Shown here: piece after piece, positions 17,900-29,180 of the stretch | Position numbering within the stretch: the first letter of the stretch is position 1 | Layout: every line of letters begins with the position of its first letter | From: Zeus faber | Taxonomy: Eukaryota > Chordata > Actinopteri > Zeiformes > Zeidae | Assembly: GCA_960531495.1 (NCBI GenBank) | Contig: OY482863.1 | Location: 6,758,000 to 6,821,999 of the forward strand | Direction: 5' to 3' | Length of the DNA stretch: 64,000 nucleotides | Made by a program: the position numbers and the translations under genes | Notes under the pieces: generated by a model | What the model saw: only the letters and a program-made list of their open reading frames with translations | Databases searched by the model: none | Told to the model about the DNA's origin: nothing

Positions 17900-20800
17900 A
17901 TTTCCCGTTTTAGATAATGCTTAAGGGGTCATGGTTAGAGAATGTGGTGATATTAGGCTGAATGTGAGCTGTCCGACCAAAAATAGAGAAAAGATAGACA
18001 TTTAATTTTTTCTGAAAATCAGTTTTGAAAAAAATATGTTTGCATGTAAAACTCATTCAACACGTTTTCCACCAGTGATTATCTTTTATGTTCATTGGAC
18101 CAACTATTATATCGCCACTGTAGTGTAAATTAGTGGAATCCGGTGTCTCACAAATTATTGCCTCCCGGTACCTGCCAATGCAAAACCACACTGATAAACG
18201 ACACACTCCATGTTAAAACCTGATTCAAGATTGATTTAAAGATAACCCTCCCGCCTACCCCCCTCTATCATAAAAATGTTAACTTCTCTGTGACAGAACA
18301 AGCAAAAGAATCCACGGGGGCCCCATACGGTTTTAATAAACCTCCTGGTACTACAGATCCTGTTCTGCTTAGTCTGCCTTTGGCTTGGTGACAAGCCAGC
18401 TCCTGTCTGCTTGGATTTACCTCTGTGTCGTTTCTCCCGGCTCCGGCAGATGGCGATGTTTAATTGATGAGGATCAGCAGTCAGGGGGGTCACTGGGGAG
18501 GTGGTCCGTGGGTTGTCTCCTAAACATGCGGATGTGGGCTTTCCTAAACCTTAACCCTTGGACTGATTCATCATATTCTCATCCTGCATCTGGACACAAT
18601 TCGATGGACCTACAACCAATCAGAGCAGCGAAAGGTGTGCCGTAGCGCCGAGCGAGTGAATTGGTACGACAAACACATCTTTCTTATCAACAAAAGCTAC
18701 TTAGAGAAAATTTGCCATCTAGTTTGTTCAATAGTCATGATAGCAGATTCAACAGGTTGTTCGACGTCAGCGTCAGCCATCTTGGCACGTCAACTCAACG
18801 GCTCTCGACAAAGACAGCGACCCTGGCAAAGTCAGGTGGAAATCTGTTGAATGGGCGGGTGGTCAGACGTATTCTGGGGAGCAAATGAAACATGAGCTTG
18901 CAGATTCGACTGGCTCCCAGTCTGACTTCCATCATTTACCTCAAGGTCTCAGTTTGTTTCTGATAGCAAGGATTTATCTCTCCGACCACACAGCGGACTT
19001 TTCTCCGACAGTCGTAAACGCGATTCTCACGCCCAGATGTCAGGTGCCGAAAAAGATTTGATCATATTTCTGGTGGAAGTAATTAATTGAAGGCGATTTG
19101 GCCATTGCTGTGCAACCTGTCTTCAAGGCGACCAAAGGCCCCGACCCCGCGCCGCAGCACTCAAACACACCCACACTCAGGTGTGTCCACGGAGACACAG
19201 AGACCCCTGACAAGGAAAGGAGGCGACGACACCGCTCCAGAAACACCTTGTTCGCTTTCTTACACCCTCCCTCCTTCACACTTTATCCTCATCTGCCTTC
19301 CAGATAGGCAGGCTACATGAATGCACGGTATACAGGTCTATTTTGCACATGTCTGGTCTCTTTTGAATGTTTTGCCAAACAATTATTTATCTAAAGTGGA
19401 CCGGAACGGTTTCTTTTTTATAGCCTGATGAGTGACTGATGACCGAAACGCGCTGAAAGCCATCGCAGGGAGAGAGAGTTCCTCGGCAAGACAAATGAAT
19501 TTTCGGACGAATAATTAACTTAATTAACAAATTTGCATGCATATTCATCAAGGCGTTGAAGTCGCTCCGGCGCCGGCTTGATGGAACGCCGCTATAATAA
19601 CTATCTCATTTACATCTCCCAACACCGCTCCCCTTTTTGTCCGCGAAGAAATAGGGGAAATGCAGGGAATGAGGAAAAAAAGGATAACGGGAATGAGAAA
19701 TTGTCACGCAAGTCCGTAGCGTCCCTCAATCCTAAATGAGGAACTTAAAAATTCAGAAATGTCTATTTTTAAGGTGGGCGGTTAACGATAACAGCTCCAG
19801 TGACACCATCTATCCACTTTTGTGTGCGGCTCCCAGCCTGGGCGAGGCCCTGGAACTGGCCCGGCCAGCCCGGCCAGCCTCCCCCCGGCGTGCCAGAGTG
19901 GTCTCCTGTGCATAGGCGCTGGCGGCCGCCCCTGCCTGGAGGAGGATCTCTGGAACGTGCAGACTGTGTGGAACAGAGGGTGGAGGCTGACTGTTGCGAA
20001 ATGCATTTCCGCACTCGCACACACATACACACACGCGCTTATCTCTGCAGGGCAATCTCAGAAGGCAGTAAGGTGCGACGGCACCGACTGTCAGGCTGGC
20101 ACGGGCCGATGCCGGAGGATACCGGAGACAATGGGAAATCTCCCTGCGTGCCCCGCCCTCTAACACTGTATGTGTGGTGTGTGCTCATGTGTTCAAGGGG
20201 GTGGTGTCATGTGTTCAAGGGGAACGCGGAATCGTGAGGTGCCAAAGTTTGGAGCTTTTACACTCCGTGTATTTTCTCCTCGCGGCAAACCGACGTTATC
20301 CAGACTCCTCAAAGTTCTCCATGACAGCCGTGCGGCACAGAATCTACGCGCCAAGTTGTTGTCTTTCCGTGTGAGGTCATTTCCGTTCCCAATCTGAGGT
20401 CCAGAGCCACGCTGGGAATCGCAGGGGTCCGCAGCAAAATTGGAATTGATTTATTTTATGAATTCATCTCTTGTTGTGGTTTTCCATGTTTCAAAAAAGC
20501 GTTTGATGTAAACAGGCTTGCTTGTCTTAGCAATTGCCTCAGTGGAAGAGAAAAGGAGAAAGATAGCAGCTTGTTTATGGTGAATACATTTTGAGAAAAA
20601 TTCTTTAGTATTTCTATTTTTTTCAATAATCAAATCATAGTATGGCTATAACTCAAAAGCAATAGAAATAGAAATGAATTAAATAGAAACAATTTTAGAA
20701 CATCAAAAAGTGTGATTAATCGCAAAAATATCATGCGATTAATCGGGATTCATTATTTCCATCGTTTGACAGCCCTTGTTAATATTAAAATTCACAAAGG

Positions 20801-21380
20801 AAAACACGATAAGATGATTTACAAACTGTTGGCATTATTATTTTTGGAAATGTTCAGGCAGAGGTAAGCTCTTCATTGGCTGTTTTCCTATGCACCTTAT
20901 GTTTATAAAATAGCCTACAAGTCAGTAACATTGACCTGCCGCAATACCTTTTGGTAAAATATGAAGTGAAAATAGCATATTGAACATACCTGTGTTTGCC
21001 TAATGCTCCCAAATGACTAAGTCCGCCCCTGCAAGTGACCAAGGAAAAGAAACAAAGACACATCAATCGATCAGAAGGTGGTGATAGTAAGATAAAAGAA
21101 TGTGGTCATTTAAGAATTGGGATTCTGGGACTTATAGTGTAAATCCACCAAACGCAGGGAATCTTTCGGATCTCTACATGATGTTTTATAGGAGCCTATA
21201 AGAATTTGTGTTGGACCTGGATGACACTCTTAGCTGGAATGAGTATAATCAATATATAGGCGCATATGCAGGCATTCCTGAAATATCTTTTGTTTGTTCT
21301 GGAATTCTTACAACCCAATTCCAACCCAAATTGAAAAATGTACACGCTGCAGTGAAAAAATGACCCACAATAAAAAAAAA
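17900..21380. other. Intergenic DNA, candidate non-coding conserved stretches
   Basis: Many short frames overlap on both strands near 19.8-20.2 kb, but none has a family signature or paired splice sites. About 19500-19640 is AT-rich with TTAATTAA and ATTTGCATGCATATTCAT, resembling homeodomain and POU sites. No transposon protein is visible. Confidence 0.35.
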
Positions 21381-21385
21381 CCTCC

Positions 21386-22062
21386 AAAACGGCAGGTCTT
21401 ATGGGGTGTTCCCAGTATGCAGTGGCTATTGCCTACGAAAAGTGGTCCAAGGAAGGACAACCGGTGAACTGTAAACAGGGTCATTGGGACCCATGCGCTC
21501 AGTGATGCACGTGGGGAGCGAAATCTAGCCGCCCTGGTCTGATCCTACAGAAGAGCTACTGTAGCACAAATTTCTGAAGAAGATAATGCTGCTATGATAG
21601 AAAGGTGTCAGATCACACAGTTCATTGCAGCTTGCTGCGTATGGAGCTGCGTAGCCACAGAGCGGTCAGATTGTCCACGCTGACCCCTGTCCACCTCGGA
21701 AAGCACCTACAATGGGCACGTAAGTATCAGAACTGTAGCATGGAGCAATGGAAGAAGCAGGCCTGGTCTGATGAATCATGTTTTCTTCTACATCATGTGG
21801 ATGGCCGCGGTTAGGGTCCAATCTGATGGAGCATCTGTAGGATGTGCAGGAACAACAAGCCCGATCCATGGCGGCCCCACCTCGCAACTTACAGGACTTA
21901 AAGGATCTGCTGCTATGGTCTTGAGGCCAGATACCACAGGACACACATCTTGGGGAGTCCATGACTCAATGGGTCAGAGCTGTTTTGGCGGCATTAGGGG
22001 ATGCTACACAATATTAGGAGTTATTAGTGGTGGTTTTGATGTTGGTGCTGATCGGTGTATAT
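21386..22062 (+). pseudogene. Tc1-like transposon, internally deleted (copy 1)
   Basis: The plus strand matches a Tc1-like transposase gene: a helix-turn-helix region (GGTCTTATGGGGTGTTCCC), then the first catalytic block AWSDESCFLLHHVDG (about 21758-21802). It then jumps to the C-terminal part around GGAACAACAAGCCCGATCC and CTCGCAACTTACAGGAC, so the segment with the second and third acidic residues is deleted. The right end near 22025-22062 (GTGGTTTTGATGTTGGTGC, GATCGGTGTAT) is a Tc1-like inverted-repeat end. The left end is missing. It has the same family as 24440-25465 but opposite orientation. Confidence 0.75.
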
Positions 22063-22065
22063 GGG

Positions 22066-22066
22066 G

Positions 22067-22117
<51 letters not shown>
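22066..22117. repeat. (TA)n microsatellite at a Tc1 end
   Basis: About 24 TA repeats follow directly after the Tc1-like inverted-repeat end at 22062. TA is the Tc1 target dinucleotide. Confidence 0.9.
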
Positions 22118-22118
<1 letters not shown>

Positions 22119-22120
<2 letters not shown>

Positions 22121-23200
22121 GAAGGGGCCTACCAAGTACTGGTAAGGCTACAAGGGTGTAGACATCAGGCTTTGCTGGACTCGGCCTGTTCGCAGACGAT
22201 GGTCCAGCAACGCCTGGTTTGACCAGGGGCTTTGGTGGAGGCGTCACAGGTGGAGGTTTGTTGTGTGCATGGGAATGTTGACACGTATGCGATGGTCCGG
22301 CTGTAACAGGGGAAAAGCGGAGCCTTTGAGGGCGTAGTTAAAGTCGATGGCGTATTGATGCGCCCAGACGCCGTGCTCATTCACCCGTATTTTTCGGTGA
22401 TTAGGGACAGGTTATACCATGTGAGCTGTAACACTCAGAAAGAAGAGGAGATAGCCCAGTTGTTGGTGCCAAAGAGCCGCCGGGAAATGCTCTTCCAGGA
22501 CGCTCACCTTAACCCGATGTCCAGTCACCTCGGTAACCATAATACACGACAGCGGATAATGGCCCACTACTGCTGGCCAGACATTTGGTCAGATGTGCGT
22601 AAATGGTGTGCTGCGTGTCCTGGGTGCCAGTTAGTCAACCCTCCGGCTACGACAAGGGCGCCGTTGAGGCCCCTCCCCCTAATCGAGGTCCCATTCGAAA
22701 GACTCGGGATGGACCTCATCGGGCCGTTAGACTGCAGTGCCGGCGGATATCGTTTTGTGTTAGTTCTCGTGGATTATGCAACCCGGTACCCCGAAGCAGT
22801 GCCCCTGGGCAGTATTACGGCCAAAAGTGCGGTGCAGGCGCTGTTTCAGGTCATCTCCCGAGTCGGGATTCCGAAGGAAATCCTGACCGGCCAGGGCACT
22901 ACCTTTATGTCACGTACACTTCAGGAACTTTACGAGTTCCTGCGCGTCCTTCCAATTGTTAACCATCCCCAGACCGACGGTCTGGTGGAGCGCTTGAATA
23001 TAATTCTGAAAAACATGATTTGAAAGGTTGTTCACGACGATTGCCGTAATTGGGTCAAGTGATTGGACCCCCTGTTGTTTGCGGTACATAAGGTTCCCCA
23101 GGCCTCCATGGGGTTTTCTACCTTTGAACTCTTCTTTGGTAGGAGACATCGGGGGATGCTAGACCTAATTAACAGTTCTCCGGCCTAAAATGTCTCTGCG
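22119..23200 (+). pseudogene. Ty3/gypsy retrotransposon fragment: protease remnant joined to integrase
   Basis: About 22170-22320 encodes a retropepsin-like remnant (LLDSACSQTMVQQ). An uninterrupted frame at 22355-23023 (222 codons) encodes integrase. It has an HHCC-type zinc region (HLGNHNTRQRIMAHYCWP, CAACPGCQ), a core beginning ERLGMDLIGPL and a third catalytic region in DGLVERLN. Reverse transcriptase and RNase H are missing between protease and integrase. The second catalytic Asp is replaced by Gly (TGQGT; codon 22889-22891), and stops follow from 23023. No LTR was identified. The fragment is dead. Confidence 0.82.
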
Positions 23201-23209
23201 GATAAGTGG

Positions 23210-23830
23210 AGGTAATTCAGACAGTGTCTACAGTATCTGTGTCTGTATGTATAGACATACAAATAAGGATTTGGACTAAAATGCAGATGGGTCTGGGAAA
23301 CATTGTGCTCAAAAAGTGTAAATAGAAATCGTTAACCTGATTTCCAGCTAAGTAAAGAGGTACATTTGACAGGTAGATCTTGTCTGTCTTAAAGGCTCTC
23401 TCTTCTGCCCCGCCACACCCATTTGATGACGGAATTAATGGTAAAAAAGAATAAATTAAAATTAAATTAAAGTTGTAAAACTCCAGTTCCCTGAGCTGTG
23501 GAGGAATTTGATTACTTCCATCCCTGTGTTATCTGGAGAATGAGTGATGGAGCCGTGCACCATCTGTGAGCGGTTTCATTTGCATTTCCCAACACCTGTC
23601 CTCTTGTTTATGATGCTTTTCGCATCCATCTTTTATCTTGTTTATCTTCTTTTTATTTTATTTTTTTTGTGTTGTATTTTTGTGTTGGTTTGGGTGACTA
23701 ATTTCAAAATTATAATAATTGGAAATTAACGTTTTTAATATATTATTAAATCTGACCCCTGCAACGTAATTTTAATAATTCGATTTTCATTTTTAAAGCA
23801 CAATGCTTGATTAATCTGCACATTTTTTGA
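23210..23830. other. Intergenic AT-rich DNA
   Basis: No gene or clear repeat was identified. The composition is AT-rich with poly-T runs. Confidence 0.35.
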
Positions 23831-24245
23831 CTTAAAGGGAACCTATTTTGAAAAACTCACTTTTTCAATGCTTGCGCACACACATTTGGGTCTCTGATGG
23901 GCCTACAAACACACAAGCTGTCAGTCCTTTTTTTGTGAGCTGTCTTTTTCAGAAAACATGTGGTGAGACAACCTGTTCAGATTTGCAGCCCCTTCCTATG
24001 TGGGGCTTCATTAGAATTAGAACCGCCCTCCATCTGAAACCCTTTTTCCACTGCACCAAAAAACCCAGTAACACCCGCTAACATCTGGCTTTTCTCTTTA
24101 GTAGAAAAGGCTACACCCGCCATTCACTCCCGGGACAAATGACCCTGCAATAGTCACAGTCTTTCTTTATCAGCTCCGATCGGCAGTGATGGAAACATAA
24201 TACCTGGGTCGACACGCTCTTTTTTTCGCCCGGTTAACGAACCTT
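23831..24245. repeat. Dispersed repeats: family A fragment followed by family B copy 2
   Basis: From ACTTAAAGGGAACCTATTTTG, about 23831-24035 resembles the left half of the family A element at 28311-29002 (shared CAGAAAACATGTG and TAGAATTAGAACC). From about 24040 the text matches family B at 5135-5320 (ACATCTGGCTT, GGCAGTGATGGAAACAT). The two pieces abut, so one was inserted into or recombined with the other. Confidence 0.55.
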
Positions 24246-24439
24246 GTCATTAAATTTCCAATTTAGAGTCCAAAGAAGAATCTGAAGTTATTCACATTTT
24301 TCCTGTGTTGAGGGCCATGAAATATTTTGGGGTGTGTGGGATCGCTCCACTCTGTGAGCACAGAGAGGAGGACCCCCACGCTCCCAGCCTGGCTCCGAGC
24401 CACTGCAGCACCGCCCCAAGCAGGCCTCCGAACCGGAGG

Positions 24440-25465
24440 AGCGTCTTCCCATGAACAAGCCCAATTCCCATGAATCGGGCTTGTTGTTCCAGCACATCCC
24501 ACATATGCTCGATTAGATTGAGATCCAGGGAATTAAGAGGCCAAGTCAACACCTTGAATTCTTTTTCATGTCCCTCAAACCATTCCGGAACAATTTTTAC
24601 AGTGTGGCAGGGTGCATTGTGCTGCTGAAAGAGGCTACTGCCATCAGGAAATACCATTTCCTTGAAGGGTTGTAGTTGGTGTGCACCAAAGTTTAGGTAG
24701 GTGGTACGTCTCAAAGTAATATCCACATGAATGCCAGGACCCAAGGTTTTCCAGCAGAACATTGCCCAGCGCATCACGCTGCCTCCGCTGGCTCTCCTTC
24801 TTCCTGTAGTGCATCCTGGAGCCATCTCATTCCCCAGGCTAATGACGCACACGCACCCGGCCATCCCCATGATATTTGTATAAAAAAGGTGATTCCATCT
24901 TCCATCGCTCCATGGTCCAGTACTGGCGCTCACGTGCCCATTGTAGGTGCTGTTGGTTGTGGTTGCTTCACAGCCCCACACACAGCAAGCTGTGATGCAC
25001 TGTGTGTTCTGACACCTTTCTATCATAGCAGCATTACCTTTTTCAGCAATTTGTGCTACAGCAGCTCTTCTGTGGGATCAGACCAGACCGGCAAGACTTC
25101 GCTCCCCACGTGCATCAATGAGCCTTAGGAGCCCATGACCCTGTCACCGGTTCACTGGTTGTCCTTCCTTGGACCACTTTTGCTAGGTACTAACCACTGC
25201 ATAACGGGAACACCCCACAAGACCTGCTGTTTTGGAGATGATCTGACCCAGTCCTCTAGCCCTCACAATTTGGCTTTCATCAAAGTGGCCCAGATCCTTA
25301 CGCTTGCCCATTTTTTATGCTTCCAACACATCACCTTCAAGAACTGACTGTTCACTTGCTGCCTGATAAATCCAACCTCTTGACAGGTGCCACTGGAACG
25401 AGATGAGCAATGTCATTCACTTCACCTGTCAGTGGTTTTTATGTTGTGGCTGATCAGTTTATGCG
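24440..25465 (-). pseudogene. Tc1-like transposase pseudogene (copy 2)
   Basis: Read on the minus strand, a start codon at 25311 opens an N-terminal helix-turn-helix ([20 protein letters not shown]). The frame is then lost and resumes at 25026. The catalytic region reads GPWSDGRW and LFQQHNAPCHTV, then NSLDLNLIEHMWDVLEQQ. The second catalytic Asp (normally QQDNAPCH) is His, codon at 24619-24621, so the enzyme would be inactive. An inverted-repeat-like end (CACCTGTCAGTGG, GTTGTGGCTGATCAG) lies at about 25425-25460. The C-terminal part breaks off at about 24455 in a fold-back inverted repeat; the frame runs on to 24292 only by chance. Confidence 0.82.
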
Positions 25466-25559
25466 CAGGCAAAGATGCTTCTGCACACAGCCGGGGACTG
25501 CCCATTGCTCCGATGGCCCCTTATTCTGAAACCAATAGTCTGAAAAATGTTGGGTTGGG

Positions 25560-25910
25560 GATGGTTTAGTTTAGGTATGAGGTTAGAGATGGTTAAGTTT
25601 AGGTATGAGGTTAGAGATGGTTAAATTTAGATACAAGCTTAGATATGGTTAAGTTTTGATATAAGCTTAGAGATGGTTAAGTTTAGGTATAAGGTTAGAG
25701 ATGGTTAAGTTTAGGTATAAGGTAGAGATGGTTACGTTTAGATATAAGCTTAGAGATGGTTACGTTTAGAGACGATTAAGTGTAGTTATGAGGTTAGAGA
25801 TGGTTAAGTTTAGATATAAGCTTAGAGATGGTTAAGTTTAGTTATGAGGTTAGAGATGGTTAGGGATAGGGTGTCGTCCATGTCCAATGAGACATAGGGT
25901 TAGGGTTAGG
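25560..25910. repeat. 28-bp minisatellite ending in telomere-like units
   Basis: About eleven imperfect copies of a 28-bp unit (GGTTAGAGATGGTTAAGTTT followed by AGGTATGA) run from 25560 to 25870. The array ends at about 25890-25910 with three TTAGGG-type units. The telomere-like part is only about 20 bp and could come from the GGTTAG-rich unit itself. Confidence 0.85.
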
Positions 25911-26034
25911 GTTATTGGGGACTATTGGGGTTTTGGAAGAATGGGCCATCTGAACAATGGCATGCCACCACACAGCCAGGGTTCTGTTTTTTTGTTTTTT
26001 TTGTAGTTCTCACTTTTGCGTTTGCAGTTTGCTC

Positions 26035-26160
26035 TTCAAGGTTCAAGTTCAAGTTCAAGGGAATATTTGTCACATACATATACATACAGTCATACATATA
26101 TGCAGTGAAATGTCATGACACCCGGTGATTACGCACAATAAGCTCTGTAAGCTCTAAAAA
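26035..26160 (-). mobile_element. LINE 3'-tail fragment (same family as 13090-15190)
   Basis: TTCAAGTTCAAG units are followed by CACATACATATACATACA and ATATGCAGTGAAATGTCATG, matching the 3' ends at 13090-13170 and 30163-30245. Only the tail is present, a strongly 5'-truncated insertion. Confidence 0.75.
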
Positions 26161-26651
26161 TACCAAAATGTGCATAATCGACACGAGGCGCTCGCGCAGG
26201 CGGCCACAAGGGGCGGCACCACAGTCACGATTCTGGGTAATATTATTATATATTTGAATTAATTGCGTTACCAATTCAACACCTTTGCACTTTCTCTTCT
26301 TTTCTCCGCTATTCTTAGAGATGAAAGAGATGAAATTGCCCAATATTAGATTTGTGCATGTGCAGTCCCAAAATGGATTCACGCCTGAGCCCAAATCGAT
26401 GATACTGCCAATGATTGTCAAATAATAATATATTGTACGTCCCTTTGAACAAACCGAAAACAAACTTAACACGCTCCTCGGCATAATGTGATGTTTCCTC
26501 TTTATAATTGCTCGTTTCTCCCACAATGGCGGTTTTCCAAAGGCTTCCCGCCCTGCGGTGGAGCTGCAGATCGCAGATTTTGAGAGAGTGCCAAGAGAGC
26601 ATTTGGTCTTTGTGTCTCTGGGCAGTGTAAACTTCAAAATGGCCACAGACA

Positions 26652-26749
26652 TTCTCTCATTCTCTCTCTCTCTCTCTCTCTGATTCTCATGTCTGCATGC
26701 TCACACATGCACTGGCCCATCGCTGTATTCCTTTTGGAAGAGGAATATA

Positions 26750-26804
<55 letters not shown>
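26652..26804. repeat. (TC)n and (CA)n microsatellites
   Basis: TC dinucleotides at about 26653-26682 and CA dinucleotides at about 26755-26803 are separated by unique DNA. Confidence 0.9.
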
Positions 26805-26809
26805 CGATG

Positions 26810-27700
26810 CCGTCTCCTTTACGTCAAGATGCATTGGTTGAAAATTTCATCGGCAAGTCAATAAGCTTTTTCTGGCATTAAGAGCGACGTGTGAGAATCT
26901 CATCAGATCGTCAAGTTGGAATAGCAGTGCCAAGATTCACAGGCTTGAGCTGGGAAGCCGGTCCAGCGCAGGCACCTCTACAAGTAATAGGAAGTGAACA
27001 AGGCAGAAATGACTGTTTGCTGAGACAGCTTACTTCCCTTCTCTTCACTGAAAAAATATTACTCTCGGCCAAGGGTGTTCCCAGAGGACGAGCGTTCGGG
27101 AACTTTTGAAACTTGGTGGCTGTGGTGTGGGGATGGTGTGGTTTGAGCAGCCACACCTGATCTGGATCTAGGTGATTGGGATCAGAGTGGCTGCATACCT
27201 GTATACCTAACCAGCAGTAGGTAAAGCCCCCATCCCCACAATGATAATCCCCAATCCAGAAATATCACCATGGTGGACCAAGGGGCGCGGTCCAGCACCG
27301 GCTGGGGACGACAGCACAGTTCCTTTTCCCGCGGCCGCCAAGCTGCCTCAAGTCGGAACAATCAGCGCGGCACGGGCGCTGATTGGTCCGGGGAGATCGA
27401 TTTCTTAATGTTTGTCTGTCTTGCAGAGGGGATCGGCGCACGGGCTCGTTAGCCGTACTCCTGCGCCCAAAACCATCATCATGATCAGCATTATTAATTA
27501 TTTTTTTTATTTGTGGACGGCGAGCCGTTTCGTTGGACTCTATAACAAAAACTCTCGCCATGTTGGCGCAGCACGACAAAAAAGGACTCCGTCTCCCTCC
27601 CTAAACCCTTACCTGTGGGCAGAGACTCCCGCAATCATTTGCATGTATTAACCAATAACCTTTCTTTGTTTAGCCTATCATACATGTTTGTGTGTGTGTG

Positions 27701-27738
<38 letters not shown>

Positions 27739-28310
27739 CGTGCGTGTGTGTGTGTTTTATGAGGAAGGGACTTGTGTGCGTTACCGCACACAAGTCCCCT
27801 CCTCATAAAACACACACAAGAAAGAAAGAAAGAAATAAAATGCCGATGCCATTCAATACAAGCGTTGTTCTAGAGGAGGGGAATCAGAGAGAGAATGGAT
27901 GTGTGACTTTTATGTTAAATGCTTTTTTTTTGGTGCTCAATTGGCGGGCAAAATAACTAATGGTATTCCGAGAGACTTTGGAGAGGGTGGGGACGGGGGT
28001 CATTTGCATTTTTGGGGCTTAGCATTAGGCAGTAATATGAATGGCCTCATTGTGTGACGTCTCCTTCCAAATAGGCTCCTAATGTGTCCATGATTAGCCC
28101 GAGTCAGAAGCAGACAAACTTGGTGCAATTTGTCCGAATGGGGAGAGTTGTTACATTTTTAATATCCATTTCTCTCCTCTTGCTAATGGGCTGCCGGGAT
28201 GGATGAGTGGAATCTTTCTGGAGTGGCTCTCGGAGTTGGAGCTGGAGGTGTGAAAGTGCGGAGGCCTTCGAGGCGTACACTGCAGCCGGAGATGGTGGAA
28301 CTCCTCGTTG
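26810..28310. other. Intergenic DNA with a (TG)n tract and a long hairpin
   Basis: No exon was supported. A (TG)n tract at 27688-27755 runs into a 30-bp fold-back inverted repeat (27751-27814). About 27960-28240 is non-repetitive with ATTTGCAT and CATGATTAG motifs and could be conserved non-coding DNA, which only alignment can decide. Confidence 0.4.
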
Positions 28311-29002
28311 CTTTAAAGGCCTGTATAGGGACACGCAAGCAGACAGACATCGGGCCACCCTGTCAGTTTTTTTGTGATCAGCGTATTTCAGAAAACATGT
28401 GTTTCAAAGTGCCATTCAGATTTGTGAACCAGGCCTACGTCACGTTGAGAGTCAATAGAATTAGAACCACCCCCCCGGTCTGAGTAACACTTCTGGAGAG
28501 CCACCGGACCCGCTGAGCATGGGAACTGCTCTCGGTGGCTGCAGAGACCAGCACAAATCTTTTAAAAGAAATAGGAATTAATGCCAACTGTCTGTGACAA
28601 AACGGCAGACGAGGGCAGTGTATGTGTTTAAAAGTAGGTAGGCTGCGCCGTTTTAAATTAGGCCTTGAAGATCTAATACGAGTGAAGATTCAGCAACTGG
28701 ATTGCTTATTTCTCGCCTCAGATATGTTCATAAACAGATTTAGGTGGACTGCTAAGGTGAAATAAGCGAATGTTTACGTACTTCATACAACGGAACACTA
28801 CTACTCATGCTCAAACCCCATTGGCTCACAGGACTAGGGGCCTTAGGAGGGAGGTGACGCACACTGAAACAGAGCGTCAGGAACATGAGGGGTTAAGAAG
28901 CATTTTAGAAAGGTTGGAAAGCATGATCGGAGTGGCGTTTTCAGCAAAAGAAAATTCGAATTCATGTTTTGGGGTCATCAGAGTATAAAGGGTCTCCTTT
29001 AA
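28311..29002. mobile_element. Non-autonomous TIR element family A, copy 2
   Basis: The left end CTTTAAAGGCCTGTATAGGG and the right end GTCTCCTTTAA (inverted) bracket about 690 bp. The interior matches 7740-8140, including TTTTAAATTAGGCCTT, GAGTGAAGAT, CCATTGGCTCACAG and ACAGAGCGTCAGGAACA. There is no transposase. Copy 1 lies inside frrs1. Confidence 0.6.
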
Positions 29003-29107
29003 CACGCTACGCCTCACCTGAGTACTGCACCAGCCACTGTCAAAATCCACCATTCATTGTCACTGGATTTGTCACGTTCTTATTGATAGTAACAGTACAT
29101 TTTAATG

Positions 29108-29180
29108 GGGACAGACAGACAGACAGACAGACAGATAGACAGATAGACAGACAGATAGATACATAGATACATAGATACAT
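29108..29180. repeat. (GACA)n(GATA)n compound microsatellite
   Basis: GACA units are followed by GATA and ATAC-type units over about 70 bp. Confidence 0.9.

Noticed and set aside
19769-20237. Several overlapping 80-145 codon frames on both strands
   Set aside because: Moderately GC-rich sequence with few stops by composition; no domain, no paired splice sites, no conserved motif.
24292-24440. Extension of the Tc1-like frame to 24292
   Set aside because: The transposase match ends at the fold-back near 24455; the remaining open codons are unrelated sequence read by chance.
25560-25870. CRISPR-like regular repeats
   Set aside because: Units are contiguous with no unique spacers and the genome is vertebrate; it is a minisatellite.
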